Positions 1-8,357 of a stretch of 64,000 nt of DNA are shown piece after piece (position 1 is the stretch's first letter; every line of letters starts with the position of its first letter). This DNA comes from Lactiplantibacillus daoliensis (GTDB taxonomy: Bacteria > Bacillota > Bacilli > Lactobacillales > Lactobacillaceae): the NCBI RefSeq assembly GCF_005405005.1, contig NZ_BJDH01000002.1, positions 310,001 through 374,000 on the forward strand, read 5' to 3'. Made by a program: the position numbers and the translations under genes. The notes beneath the pieces are model-generated. The model saw nothing but the letters and a program-made list of their open reading frames with translations, was not told the origin of the DNA and did not search any database.

Positions 1-69
1 TAATATATTAGTAATGTTACCATACAAACCAACTATTCCCAGTTACAGTTTGATGTCAAAATAACTTGA

Positions 70-624
70 CTAAAGGTTGAAAGTTAAAAATTGCTTGGCT
101 ACACGATTACCTCAACAATCAGGTATCGTGCAGACTAGTCACTTACTACCGTTTCCGGTTGTTGCTGATAACATGCGGACGAGGGACCGGTCCAAGCCTG
201 AGAAACGTCTTGAACCTCGCCCGGAAGATTTGCTAAAAACGCAAATTTTCCGGGCCGTCCGTGGTGTAAGTCCGGCAAAAGGTACGCCGGTCAAACGCCA
301 CCTGCACGTCCGATGCTATCAGCAACAACTTCCGGCTAATCAGTGGTCTTTAAGAGATAAATCAGTTATTTATTGCTTAGCGGAGTCAGTCGAAAGCGGT
401 GTACAGTGTCGGTAAGATTAGTCGGCGTTCTTGGCTGACTAATCTCGCGGGGCAATTCAAAGACGTGTTTTGTCGGCTTGGAACTGAGGCGTCAGACCGT
501 ACCTCGGCTGGCACCGCCCCCCGGTTTTGGCTAACGGAGCGCTAAATTTAGGTGAGTCTACTTTAGACGTAGTAGTTACTGGTACTGGGACATTTGGGAT
601 GCTTTTGAGTTTTTCAAGCTTTAG
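70..624 (+). repeat. Structured intergenic repeat, family 1, copy A (~555 bp)
   Basis: This is the first of three near full-length copies of one element in the window; the others are at 13875-14418 and, inverted, at 63400-63946. It is bounded by short terminal inverted repeats, CTAAAGGTTGAAAG on the left and TTTCAAGCTTTAG on the right. Inside are a long inverted repeat (157-181 pairing with 307-335), a hairpin of CCCGGAA/TTCCGGG type near 219-257, and a second module after ~365 with a GATTAGTC/GACTAATC hairpin near 415-445. A 112-codon open frame at 77-415 crosses these stems, is not kept in the other copies and has no ribosome site, so I treat the element as non-coding. It looks like a MITE-like non-autonomous mobile element; no transposase is present. 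Confidence 0.8.
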
Positions 625-644
625 ATGGCTTGACATTTAAACAT

Positions 645-690
645 AAAAAAAGCAATCGAACTGGCATTATTTGCCAATTTGATTGCTTGA
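645..690 (-). terminator. Terminator after the HD hydrolase gene
   Basis: An imperfect hairpin of about 17 pairs (AAGCAATC.. against ..GATTGCTT) is followed on the minus strand by a run of seven T. It sits just downstream of the HD hydrolase stop codon. Confidence 0.85.
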
Positions 691-704
691 TTCGTTGTCC
701 AATT

Positions 705-1358
705 TTAATGATCATCCGCAGCCCATTCGGACTTGAATTGGGCCACAAAATCTCGCATAACTTGTGTGCGTTGATGTGCCAACTGCTGAGCTGTTGGGGT
801 ATTCATTAACCCTTCCAACTTAAATAGCTTTTCATAAAAATGATTAATGGCGGTGCCAGGTTCTTGCCGATACTGTGTCTTCGTCATATGCTCGCGTGGC
901 GCGATTGCGGGATCATAAATTTTTTCACCCACATGACCAGAATAATATAAGGCCCGGGCAATCCCAATCGCCCCAATGGCATCAAGTCGGTCCGCATCTT
1001 GAACGATTTGACCGGCTAACGTTAACGTCTGGCTGCCCGCTAACGACTTGCTAAATGACATGTGATCAATAATGTCAAAAATAGCGGCCTGATCTGCTGG
1101 TGTGAGATGCAGCCCAGTTAATTCGTCGGCCAGGGCTTGATGTGCCTGAATCGGATCAGCCATTAATTTATCATCAATCACATCGTGGAGCCAAGCAGCT
1201 GCGACCGTCAAAGGCAAATCAGCCTTTTCAGCCTGCGCCAGCCGCGTCGCTAGTTGGACGACCCGTTCTAAATGATCACTCCCATGTCCACTGTGATCCT
1301 GTGCCAATCGCTGTAACGCATAGGCTCGAATCGCCATTAGTTGTGTCTGAGTTATCAT
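705..1358 (-). CDS. HD-domain phosphohydrolase
   Basis: A 217-residue soluble protein of the small HD hydrolase family (YpgQ/YedJ-like). The metal-binding set is visible: an HGSDHLERV segment near residue 25, the HD pair in WLHDVIDD near residue 57, and a later DADRLDAIGAIG segment near residue 120. These families are metal-dependent phosphohydrolases acting on nucleotides; the substrate here cannot be told from sequence. It begins 9 bp after the stop of the LytTR response regulator, so the two are almost certainly cotranscribed, and a clear terminator follows. A role coupled to the regulator is possible but is only inferred from the operon. Confidence 0.88.
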   Translation of the reverse strand: MITQTQLMAIRAYALQRLAQDHSGHGSDHLERVVQLATRLAQAEKADLPLTVAAAWLHDVIDDKLMADPIQAHQALADELTGLHLTPADQAAIFDIIDHMSFSKSLAGSQTLTLAGQIVQDADRLDAIGAIGIARALYYSGHVGEKIYDPAIAPREHMTKTQYRQEPGTAINHFYEKLFKLEGLMNTPTAQQLAHQRTQVMRDFVAQFKSEWAADDH

Positions 1359-1367
1359 CTAATCATC

Positions 1368-2117
1368 CTATTCCTGAGTTTGATAATACGCTCGTAACTT
1401 CTTAATTGTGCCGCGACTAAAGTCCAGTCGATCACCGTTAGTCATGGTAACCCAGCCTTTGCTAAAATCGACCGTTACAATTTTATTGAGGTTAAGGGCG
1501 TAACTCTGGAAATCGTTGAAAAAGTGACTCACATGAAGTTGTTCTTTAATCGTACTCAGATTTTTATGCACTAAATACGCCTGATTTTCGGTCACAATTC
1601 GTGCGGTTCGCAAACCATGCACTTTTTCACAATACACGATATCCTTCAAATTCAATTTTAATAGTAATGCCCCACTGTGTAAATTCAAAGTTGGTTCCGG
1701 CGCATCATTCAAGACTAACAAGCGCTTCTTGATCACTTTTAAAACCGCCCGAACCCGCGGCGTAAACTTTTCTTTATTGAACAAGTTCATCTTCGAAATA
1801 AATCCGGTTGGCGTTGTCATTGCGTTTAACGTTTCAGCCATCATGTCGTCGCGAACTGAGACGTAAACAATAAAGCCATCCGGATCGTAATCTCGAATTT
1901 TAGTAGCCAGTTCAATGCCATTAGTGGCCGCTTTCAAAACAATATCCAAAAAATAGATGTTCGGTCCACTGGTCCGCTTCACCGCTTGTAGCACATCGTC
2001 AGGCTGCCAGACTGGCGCCAACTCATAATTAAAGTTCAAATCATCAAGCTGGGCGGTAATGATATCGGTTAACCAGAGACGCTGTTCCTGCTGATCGTCA
2101 CTGATAAACACCTTCAT
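1368..2117 (-). CDS. LytTR-family response regulator (AgrA/ComE-like)
   Basis: A 249-residue two-domain regulator. The N-terminal receiver has the acidic pair D7/D8 and a phospho-acceptor Asp about residue 58 in YFLDIVL. The C-terminal ~100 residues fit a LytTR DNA-binding domain, with the YCEKVHGLRTARIVTE strand and ..FQSYALNLNKIVTVD... Such regulators usually answer a peptide-sensing HPK10 histidine kinase and control bacteriocin, adhesion or competence genes. No kinase or peptide gene lies next to it, so it is an orphan here. I place the start at ATG 2117 (AAAGAG nine bases upstream) rather than at a TTG two codons earlier. The HD hydrolase follows in the same transcript. Confidence 0.88.
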   Translation of the reverse strand: MKVFISDDQQEQRLWLTDIITAQLDDLNFNYELAPVWQPDDVLQAVKRTSGPNIYFLDIVLKAATNGIELATKIRDYDPDGFIVYVSVRDDMMAETLNAMTTPTGFISKMNLFNKEKFTPRVRAVLKVIKKRLLVLNDAPEPTLNLHSGALLLKLNLKDIVYCEKVHGLRTARIVTENQAYLVHKNLSTIKEQLHVSHFFNDFQSYALNLNKIVTVDFSKGWVTMTNGDRLDFSRGTIKKLRAYYQTQE

Positions 2118-2225
2118 AATCAATCACTCTTTCTCATGGTAAACAAGCCTCACTAACATTCAGTGAGGTGAGATATTTACCTGCATTCTGATTCAATTGT
2201 TTGCAATCGACTGTAATACTCTTTA

Positions 2226-2254
2226 ATCATACTAAACCCAAATCGTTACGGCAA
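2226..2254 (-). promoter_or_regulatory. Promoter for the LytTR regulator operon
   Basis: The minus strand has TTGCCG and TATGAT separated by 17 bases, about 110 bp before the start codon. Between them and the gene lies a 7-bp hairpin (CCTCACT/AGTGAGG, 2140-2165) without a T tract, which could be a leader structure. Confidence 0.55.
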
Positions 2255-2256
2255 CT

Positions 2257-2302
2257 AAAAAAAGAGACCCGGCAAAATTTAGTACACTGCCCATGAGTCC
2301 CC
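2257..2302 (-). terminator. Possible terminator after the DUF1836 gene
   Basis: On the minus strand a loose hairpin (GGGCA..TGCC with GACTC/GGGTC flanks) is followed by seven T. The stem is imperfect, so this is tentative. Confidence 0.45.
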
Positions 2303-2311
2303 TATTTCATC

Positions 2312-2839
2312 TTATTTTTCAATTTGTGTCGGTTGGATTTGTGCCTGATTCAGTCGTAACAACTCATCCGTTCTTAACTTGTCCACAATTAACTGTGCGG
2401 CCGCAGTCGTTAGACTCCCACTTAAATCTTGATCCGAAACGCGGGTTGGTTCATCTAAGTGATGTAATCGATCAACTAACGCCTCGATAAAACTGTCATA
2501 AGCCCGTTTAGGATACCCAGTGGCCGTGACTTGATCAATGCCCTGCCGAATCATATCTAATGGATAGCTCGGTTTCAACAGACTAATCACAATGATATCC
2601 GCCAACTGCATAATCTGATACTTTTTCTTGACCGGCGATAAAATCACCTTATGCTTCACATAATTATTAATCATCGCTGCAGTCACTGGATCGGCACCTA
2701 ATGGTTGTAACGTCTCGTTAATGAGTAATAAAACTTGATCCATATACAAATCAAAATTAGGTAATTCCGTCCACTTTGGCAAGATGACTTTATTCATCCG
2801 ATGCCGCCAATCTTCATATGTTTCCGTTGTCATTGCCAT
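2312..2839 (-). CDS. DUF1836 family protein
   Basis: A 175-residue protein with the DUF1836 pattern: a helical N-terminal region with ..MINNYVKHKVILSPVKKKYQ.. near residues 75-97, the part of this family that resembles a MerR-like helix-turn-helix. It is probably cytoplasmic and possibly DNA-binding; no member's function is known to me. The ATG at 2839 has a strong site (GAGGAGGG, 7 bases away), and a TTTACA-17-TATAAT promoter lies just upstream at 2869-2897. It is transcribed alone, divergently from the small protein at 2986. Confidence 0.8.
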   Translation of the reverse strand: MAMTTETYEDWRHRMNKVILPKWTELPNFDLYMDQVLLLINETLQPLGADPVTAAMINNYVKHKVILSPVKKKYQIMQLADIIVISLLKPSYPLDMIRQGIDQVTATGYPKRAYDSFIEALVDRLHHLDEPTRVSDQDLSGSLTTAAAQLIVDKLRTDELLRLNQAQIQPTQIEK

Positions 2840-2868
2840 GGGTAATCCCTCCTCAACTCGTTACCATC

Positions 2869-2897
2869 ATTATATACAGATTAACTAGTCATGTAAA
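2869..2897 (-). promoter_or_regulatory. Promoter for the DUF1836 gene
   Basis: TTTACA and a perfect TATAAT with a 17-base spacer on the minus strand, about 30 bp upstream of the start codon. Confidence 0.7.
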
Positions 2898-2985
2898 CTA
2901 GATTTCCTTGTAAATAGCATTAATAACGGAATATGGTATCATTTAAAGGTCGATTTAAATTTAATAGAAAAAGTGGTGCCAACTA

Positions 2986-3333
2986 ATGTATGAAATGACC
3001 AAGAAACATCGTACTGGTGATGATGTCAAAGAACTGATCCCCCAACCCGTTATTGACGGCTTATGGGCTCGACTTAACGAGATGCGTAAGGAAAAATTAC
3101 TCATCGATGCAAACATGGCAATCATGTTTAGTGATGACTTTGAAGATCACAAAATCTTCTTCATGACTTTACAAAAAGAAGGCAGTTTTGCCAACGAATA
3201 CGAAATGGCCTATGACGGTCCAAAAGATTTTCTAGGCAAAGGAACCATTGTCATCTTCAAAGACCGGCCTAAAACAATTCAAATGAGTATTTCCGCCGCC
3301 AACAAAGCCACCACTGACGATTCCGAAAAATAG
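2986..3333 (+). CDS. Small soluble protein of unknown function, perhaps DUF960-like
   Basis: A 115-residue protein with no signal peptide or membrane segment. It has an N-terminal stretch ending in LWARLNEM, a central run rich in hydrophobic and acidic residues, and a disordered Ser/Asp/Lys-rich end. The pattern (IP..vi..LW.rL.., then an FF-x-TLQKEG segment) resembles the DUF960 family, but I am not sure. The ribosome site (GTGGTG, 7 bases upstream) is ordinary. It is a single gene ending in a strong bidirectional terminator shared with the convergent surface-protein gene. Coding status is supported by length, site and terminator. Confidence 0.7.
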   Translation: MYEMTKKHRTGDDVKELIPQPVIDGLWARLNEMRKEKLLIDANMAIMFSDDFEDHKIFFMTLQKEGSFANEYEMAYDGPKDFLGKGTIVIFKDRPKTIQMSISAANKATTDDSEK

Positions 3334-3346
3334 TGATTCGTCACCT

Positions 3347-3403
3347 CAAAAAACGACACAACATGACTTGGAATTATCCAAAATCATGTTGTGTCGTTTT
3401 TTT
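3347..3403. terminator. Bidirectional terminator
   Basis: A near-perfect stem (ACGACACAACATGA against TCATGTTGTGTCGT) is flanked by A and T runs on both sides. It ends the small gene on the plus strand and probably the LPXTG gene on the minus strand. Confidence 0.9.
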
Positions 3404-3427
3404 ACTTAGTCAACTTCGAAAAAGGAC

Positions 3428-5608
3428 TCAGTGTTGCCGACGACGAATGCCGAAGGCCCCAAGCGCACCTGCTAAACTCAACCCCAACCAAACTAAGCCT
3501 GAATTGGCTTGATCATTGGTTTGTGGTAAGCGCGTCGTTGATTTTGTTGCCACCATGGTTAACCCATCGTTAGCTGACAACTGGTCACTGCTAGTTAACT
3601 GAGTCGTCTTGGTTTGTTGACCAGCCACTGTTGCATTCGGTTGCCAAGCTAACTGTTTTTCCATGTTCCCAGCATTAAGTGTATCATCCTGAATCGTTGT
3701 TTCAGTTGTTGGGCGGACACGATAGATCCAGCTGATCGCCGTATCTTGACCAAATGTCCCGACAGTTGCACGTTGGCCCAAGACGTCATAGCCTCGAATC
3801 GACGGGGCGGTCGCAGCAAAGTTACTACCGTAATCCCCCGTCAAAATCGTGTCTGGCATGATTTTTTGACCATTTTCATCAACATGCTGAATCACGACTT
3901 TCGAAGTAGTGATTTGATAAATTACCGGTACAGTCCAATCGGTCATTCCACCAGTAACTGTAATCGCAGCAACCTGCTGCTGATTAGCCGTATAGCCAGC
4001 CAATGTTGGTGTGTTCACAGCCGTAAATTGCGACTGACCATCAGCGACGATGCGCCAATCGCCATAGGTCACTTCACCGGTAACTCGATCAACCGTCTTT
4101 GATCGTTCAAAAGTCACTGACTGCGTAACAGCCTGCCCCGCTTGACGGCCATCGGCAAATTGATAAGTAATGGTCCGTTTAACCGTTTTGGTATCAGTGC
4201 TGGTTACAATCGCGTGCTTTACCTTAATCGTGAATTGGCTAGCTAGTCCCAGCATTTCACCGTCACTATCATCTGAAACAATCTGGTAACCGGCGGCTTG
4301 TAAAGTTGCTTTTAACTGACTCGTATCGGCCGAACTGCCGTATTTTCCGTTCAAATCACTAGTCTGAATCACTTTACCAGTGATCTGATCAACGACCGTC
4401 ACTGTGGCTTGAACCTTCGCAGGGACGTACGCGACAGTCATATCCTCAATCTGACCAGCCGTAATCGTCACTGCCGGTACCGCGCTTGTGGCAACATGGC
4501 CAGGCACATCTGGCAGGTGATAACTTGGCATTTCGGTTGCCGTATATGTCACTGCCCCCGTCACCAGGTCCGTGTCAGTTGGAACTTGAACCGTTTGAAT
4601 GACCGGCGCTAAGTTGACACCCGTAAAATTAATTTTGCGTTGAACGGTTTGCGTCCCAGCAACGTGTTTGTGATGTAGAATCACCGTGTAAGTCCCACCG
4701 CTGGTCCCAAAAGTTGCTGGTAAATCACTACTACCAACCTCATAATTAGTGGGAACTGTCGGTGCAACTAATTGCCCGTCCGTCACGCCGGTTACTTGCT
4801 TACTCGTGACCAAACTATTTTGAGTATCCCCGTCTAAATAATTAATCGTGGCTGTCTGGGAATCAGCCGTGTAAGTCACGTTGCCGACAATATCATCGAG
4901 TGATGTCGCAGTCGTCAAAGTCCCGGCATTGGCATCCTGACTGACCGAATAACCAGCCACCTTCGGAATATCATAATCGTCAAAGGCCAACTGATAAGTA
5001 GTTACACCCGTCACAACATCTTGAGAGCCTTTCGCCATGATCGACTGTTTGACATCGGGAATCGCTTGTGGGGCACCATTAAAATGAATTATCCGTGCAA
5101 TCGGTTTGGCTGAAATCACCTTTTTTTCATGGTGTAATGTCCAAGTTATTTGCATTGGACCATCACCGGCAACAACCTTGCCTGGGCCGTCATAACCAAG
5201 AGTTGTATAGCCCTCTTGCATATGATTAACTTGCCACATTAAGGTTCCAATCACCGCACCAATCGCCATCTCTTCCGAAGTTACACTGATTACCTTATTG
5301 TTGTCATCACCATCCAGAACCGTCGTGGTCACCGTCCGTGTGCCGGTGGTAGCGTCCCGCAACACTGGTGTCACTGAATTGGTCTTGGTCTGGTTAGTTG
5401 TGGCTGGCGTGGCAGTAGCAATCGAACTAGTATCAGCCTGTGGTGTTGCTGAGTTATCGGCCTGTCCTTGAACGGCCTGACTGAATGTCACTACTGAAAA
5501 AGCTGCGCCCGTCATCACCAGCGCATTGACTAACTTTTTGCCATCCTTGTACAGTTTATAAGATTGTGTTGCTTGCCGTTTGCTTATCTTCCGGTTTTGG
5601 CGGTGCAT
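3428..5608 (-). CDS. LPXTG-anchored mucus-binding-type surface protein
   Basis: A 726-residue secreted wall protein. The N-terminus has a KxYKxGKxW-type signal (KLYKDGKKLV, with the usual W replaced) followed by a hydrophobic segment and a cleavage region ending QGQA. The middle has several Mub B2-like and MucBP-like modules, for example the segment starting VVIQHVDENGQKI about residue 580. The C-terminus is LPQTND, then a hydrophobic stretch and RRRQH, a sortase signal of the LPQT type common in the L. plantarum group. Members bind mucus or host glycans, but this one's ligand is unknown. I start at ATG 5608 (AAGGA upstream); an ATG 12 codons earlier lacks a site. It is a single-gene unit with its own promoter. 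Confidence 0.88.
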   Translation of the reverse strand: MHRQNRKISKRQATQSYKLYKDGKKLVNALVMTGAAFSVVTFSQAVQGQADNSATPQADTSSIATATPATTNQTKTNSVTPVLRDATTGTRTVTTTVLDGDDNNKVISVTSEEMAIGAVIGTLMWQVNHMQEGYTTLGYDGPGKVVAGDGPMQITWTLHHEKKVISAKPIARIIHFNGAPQAIPDVKQSIMAKGSQDVVTGVTTYQLAFDDYDIPKVAGYSVSQDANAGTLTTATSLDDIVGNVTYTADSQTATINYLDGDTQNSLVTSKQVTGVTDGQLVAPTVPTNYEVGSSDLPATFGTSGGTYTVILHHKHVAGTQTVQRKINFTGVNLAPVIQTVQVPTDTDLVTGAVTYTATEMPSYHLPDVPGHVATSAVPAVTITAGQIEDMTVAYVPAKVQATVTVVDQITGKVIQTSDLNGKYGSSADTSQLKATLQAAGYQIVSDDSDGEMLGLASQFTIKVKHAIVTSTDTKTVKRTITYQFADGRQAGQAVTQSVTFERSKTVDRVTGEVTYGDWRIVADGQSQFTAVNTPTLAGYTANQQQVAAITVTGGMTDWTVPVIYQITTSKVVIQHVDENGQKIMPDTILTGDYGSNFAATAPSIRGYDVLGQRATVGTFGQDTAISWIYRVRPTTETTIQDDTLNAGNMEKQLAWQPNATVAGQQTKTTQLTSSDQLSANDGLTMVATKSTTRLPQTNDQANSGLVWLGLSLAGALGAFGIRRRQH

Positions 5609-5671
5609 CTTTATCACGTTCCTTTTTATGAAATTATTCTGCAATTACTTTTATCAAAATCAATAAAAAGT

Positions 5672-5700
5672 ATCATACACCATCTCGTCTATTTTGATAA
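5672..5700 (-). promoter_or_regulatory. Promoter for the LPXTG protein gene
   Basis: TTATCA and TATGAT with a 17-base spacer on the minus strand, about 65 bp before the start codon. The rest of 5609-5869 is AT-rich and shows nothing else except the Hsp20 terminator. Confidence 0.55.
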
Positions 5701-5802
5701 ACATATTGAATCATTAAACATGTTTTTATGACATTTTTTATATTAATTTACTTATTTGAGGAGCCGAACTGCTTATCAGCCACCAGCAATCGCTAATTTG
5801 GG

Positions 5803-5846
5803 CAAAAAAAATACCACCAACGACAACTTGTCGTAAGCGGTATTTC
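5803..5846 (-). terminator. Terminator after hsp20
   Basis: Long stem (ATACCGCTTACGACA with TTGTCGTTGGTGGTAT) followed by eight T on the minus strand, close to the Hsp20 stop codon. Confidence 0.88.
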
Positions 5847-5869
5847 GGTTGGTCTATTAGAATTAATGA

Positions 5870-6289
5870 TTATTGAATCGTAATCTTGCCAGCATCATCC
5901 GCAACCTTTTTTGGTAAGGTCACGGTGAGTAAGCCATCATTATAGTGTGCCTGAATCTGATCTTTAAGCACGTTCTTAAAACAGAAACGACGCGTTAAAT
6001 CTTCAGCGGGACGCTCCCGATGTAACATCCGACCATCATCATCACGGTCTGGTGCATCTGTCGGTTGCGCGGCACGAATCGTCAGGCATTCGTCAGCATA
6101 GCGTACCGTAATCGCATTCTTATCATAACCGGGTAATTCAGCGGTCACGGTATAATCATCATCATGTTCTACCACATCAGTCTTCATGACCAAGTGGGCG
6201 TTCAAAACAGTCGTCACCTCGCGATGTGCCTGTTTGAGCAATGTTACTGGATTGAGGTCGGTAAGCCGACCGAATAAGTGCTGGCGCAT
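5870..6289 (-). CDS. Hsp20-family small heat shock protein
   Basis: A 139-residue alpha-crystallin-type chaperone that holds unfolding proteins in a refoldable state in the cytoplasm. The alpha-crystallin core is clear: VVEHDDDYTVTAELPGYDK about residues 40-58, the RRFCFKNVL segment, and the conserved YNDGLLTVTLPKK near the end, followed by an ITIQ tail similar to the I-x-I motif. ATG 6289 is chosen over a TTG two codons upstream. It lies only ~25 bp behind the small acidic protein gene and has no obvious promoter of its own in that gap. I see no CIRCE or CtsR box nearby, so its heat control is not explained. Confidence 0.9.
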   Translation of the reverse strand: MRQHLFGRLTDLNPVTLLKQAHREVTTVLNAHLVMKTDVVEHDDDYTVTAELPGYDKNAITVRYADECLTIRAAQPTDAPDRDDDGRMLHRERPAEDLTRRFCFKNVLKDQIQAHYNDGLLTVTLPKKVADDAGKITIQ

Positions 6290-6316
6290 GTTCAAGCCCC
6301 CTATAACAAATTAGTT

Positions 6317-6655
6317 TTAGTAAGCCTCTTGGTGGATCGCTGCTGCCAATAATTCCAACGCATGATCACGTGTGCCGACAACATCCATGTTGAAAATAAT
6401 GGAATCAATGTCGCCACCCTTAAAATCAAACTGTTCGAAATAAATGTATGGATCTTCACCCTCGACCTTTGAGAAAGCGGCTTCAATTTTTTTATCAAAC
6501 CCTTCGGCCCAATCTTCATCATCCATTTGATTGAAGTCTGTTCTCGTTACATAGCCATTGGCGCGGATTAAATCCATCGCTTTTTTGACATCGCTGTCCT
6601 GATAAACCAATTTCTTCGAATCCTCATGAATCTTAGTTTTCTTTTCAACTGGCAT
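6317..6655 (-). CDS. Small acidic protein of unknown function upstream of hsp20
   Basis: A 112-residue, strongly acidic, soluble protein (many Asp/Glu, including MDDEDWAEGFDKK) that I do not recognise. The C-terminal half, ..DPYIYFEQFDFKGGDIDSIIFNMDVVGTRDHALELLAAA.., looks like a compact alpha/beta fold. The start is ATG 6655 or the GTG just before it; AGGGAG is correctly placed for either. A likely promoter (TTTAAC, 18 bases, TAAACT) lies about 40 bp upstream. As the only gene before hsp20 in the transcript it may share stress-linked expression, but that is inference. Confidence 0.72.
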   Translation of the reverse strand: MPVEKKTKIHEDSKKLVYQDSDVKKAMDLIRANGYVTRTDFNQMDDEDWAEGFDKKIEAAFSKVEGEDPYIYFEQFDFKGGDIDSIIFNMDVVGTRDHALELLAAAIHQEAY

Positions 6656-6731
6656 CACAAAAGATCTCCCTTAACTTGAGTTACCCTTAGTTTAGCACCA
6701 TTTCATGAAAACGTTAAACATCTTTCTCTGA

Positions 6732-6760
6732 TTGCAAATTATGGTGACAATCCTTATAAT
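6732..6760 (+). promoter_or_regulatory. Promoter for the CNNM/CorC-type gene
   Basis: TTGCAA and a perfect TATAAT separated by 17 bases, about 60 bp upstream of the start codon. Confidence 0.65.
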
Positions 6761-6818
6761 AATAGCTACTCAGCGTTATACTTTAAGTAACTAATTATAT
6801 GAAATGAGGAATGTTTCT

Positions 6819-8192
6819 TTGGACAGTGGCCAGATAATATTAAATTTAGTCATTATTGTCATTACGTTCTGCGTCGCCGCTTTTTTCGTGGCCTGTGAAT
6901 TTGCCTTAGTTCAGACCCGACCAAGCGCCCTCGAAGAAGAACAAAAAAAGCGTGATAAGCCTTCCAAGCGGATTGCGACTTCACTGCACATGGTACAAAA
7001 TCTTAATGAATACCTCTCAACGACCCAAGTTGGGGTTTCATTAGCCGGAATTATCCTAGGCTGGATTGGTGAACAAACCACAGAACACTTTGTGCTGCAG
7101 TTGCTAGATGTTTTTCATCTGTCGATCAGCACATCGATTCTCCGTGGGATTAGTATCGTCCTTGGGGTCTTCATCTTGACATACCTAGAAGTTGTTTTAA
7201 CTGAAATCGTCCCTAAGAACATTGCGATTGATATGCCACTCAAGGTTATGGCAGTCATTACAACGCCATTACGTTGGTTCCACGTTATCTTCTACCCTTT
7301 CGTGTGGCTACTCAATACCTCTTCGACCGGTGTCGTCAAAATGCTCGGGATTCCAGTTGCGAATGAAGACAATGATGTCTACTCTCAAGCAGAAATTTTA
7401 AACTTGTCACGAAATGCCGTTTCGGGTGGTCAATTAGACCGCGACGATTATTTGTATATGGAACGTGCTTTTGAATTTAACGATAAGATTGCTAAAGATA
7501 TCATGATCGACCGGACCCAATTAGTCGTCATTGATATTAACGATACTGTTAAGCAAGCCATTCGTGTCTATCTTCAAAAACGTTTTAGTCGGCTTCCAGT
7601 TGTGGCAAATAATGATAAAGATAAGATTTTAGGTTACGTATACAACTACGATTTAATCCGTCAAGGTGAAGTTGACGATGAAATTCGTGTGAACAAAGTC
7701 TTACGTAATATCATTACTATCCCAGAAACGACCCCCATTCAAGCCATCCTACAAAAGATGATTGATAAACAAACGCCAATCGTCGTTGTCGTCGATGAAT
7801 ACGGTGGGACTAGCGGGATCGTAACTGATAAAGATATTTACGAAGAACTCTTTGGGACCGTCAATGATGAAATTGACAATGTTTCAACCGAATACATTGA
7901 AAAACAAGCCAATGGTAACTTCAGAATCAGCGGTAAAATGACCCTTTACGATTTCGAACGTTTCTTCAAGACCGATCTGCAAGAATTTGAAGATTCCGAT
8001 GTGGTTACCTTAACCGGCTACATTCTGGATAACTTTCCGAAGATTCAAGCCGGCGATACCGTTCAAATTGCGGACTTCGACTTTAAGGCCTTAGACTTCG
8101 AAAATGCGTACATCAACTGGTTTGAAGTCAGTCGTCGTGAGACGCCTATACTTGCTAAAACCGATGATGACCAAGATAACTCAGAAAAATAA
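6819..8192 (+). CDS. CNNM/HlyC-CorC family membrane protein
   Basis: A protein of about 457 residues with the standard order of this family: a DUF21/CNNM transmembrane domain (roughly residues 1-190, four hydrophobic segments), a CBS pair (about 200-335, with VVVVDEYGGTSGIVTDKD) and a C-terminal CorC/HlyC domain (..GNFRISGKMTLYDF.. to EVSRRE). Members are magnesium or related cation exporters or regulators of cation flux, often misnamed hemolysins. The TTG at 6819 fits the ribosome site GAGG eight bases upstream; an ATG at 6804 overlaps that same site and has none of its own. It is a single gene with a promoter and terminator. Confidence 0.9.
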   Translation: MDSGQIILNLVIIVITFCVAAFFVACEFALVQTRPSALEEEQKKRDKPSKRIATSLHMVQNLNEYLSTTQVGVSLAGIILGWIGEQTTEHFVLQLLDVFHLSISTSILRGISIVLGVFILTYLEVVLTEIVPKNIAIDMPLKVMAVITTPLRWFHVIFYPFVWLLNTSSTGVVKMLGIPVANEDNDVYSQAEILNLSRNAVSGGQLDRDDYLYMERAFEFNDKIAKDIMIDRTQLVVIDINDTVKQAIRVYLQKRFSRLPVVANNDKDKILGYVYNYDLIRQGEVDDEIRVNKVLRNIITIPETTPIQAILQKMIDKQTPIVVVVDEYGGTSGIVTDKDIYEELFGTVNDEIDNVSTEYIEKQANGNFRISGKMTLYDFERFFKTDLQEFEDSDVVTLTGYILDNFPKIQAGDTVQIADFDFKALDFENAYINWFEVSRRETPILAKTDDDQDNSEK

Positions 8193-8201
8193 CGGTTAGA
8201 T

Positions 8202-8237
8202 TGAGCCCTAGTCAATATTGACTAGGACTCATTTTTT
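8202..8237 (+). terminator. Terminator after the CNNM/CorC gene
   Basis: A stem of about 13 pairs (GAGCCCTAGTCAA/TTGACTAGGACTC) followed by six T. Confidence 0.92.
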
Positions 8238-8292
8238 AACTAAAACAATGATTACTTCGGTTATTAAGCACAAAAAATAATTCGTTATTTGT

Positions 8293-8321
8293 TTGCAAAA
8301 CACCTACTCACAGCGTAAACT
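8293..8321 (+). promoter_or_regulatory. Promoter for nrdI
   Basis: TTGCAA and TAAACT with a 17-base spacer, 36 bp upstream of the GTG start. I see no NrdR box. Confidence 0.6.
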
Positions 8322-8357
8322 TAACGTACAAATTGAGACAGAAATGAGGAACCAGTC

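Noticed and set aside
77-415. 112-codon open frame in repeat copy A
   Set aside because: It runs through hairpins of the repeat, lacks a ribosome site and is not conserved in copies B and C, which have stops in other places.
6705-6719. Possible cre site TGAAAACGTTAAACA between the acidic-protein gene and the CNNM/CorC gene
   Set aside because: The last two consensus positions are shifted by one base, so it falls short of TGWAANCGNTNWCA.
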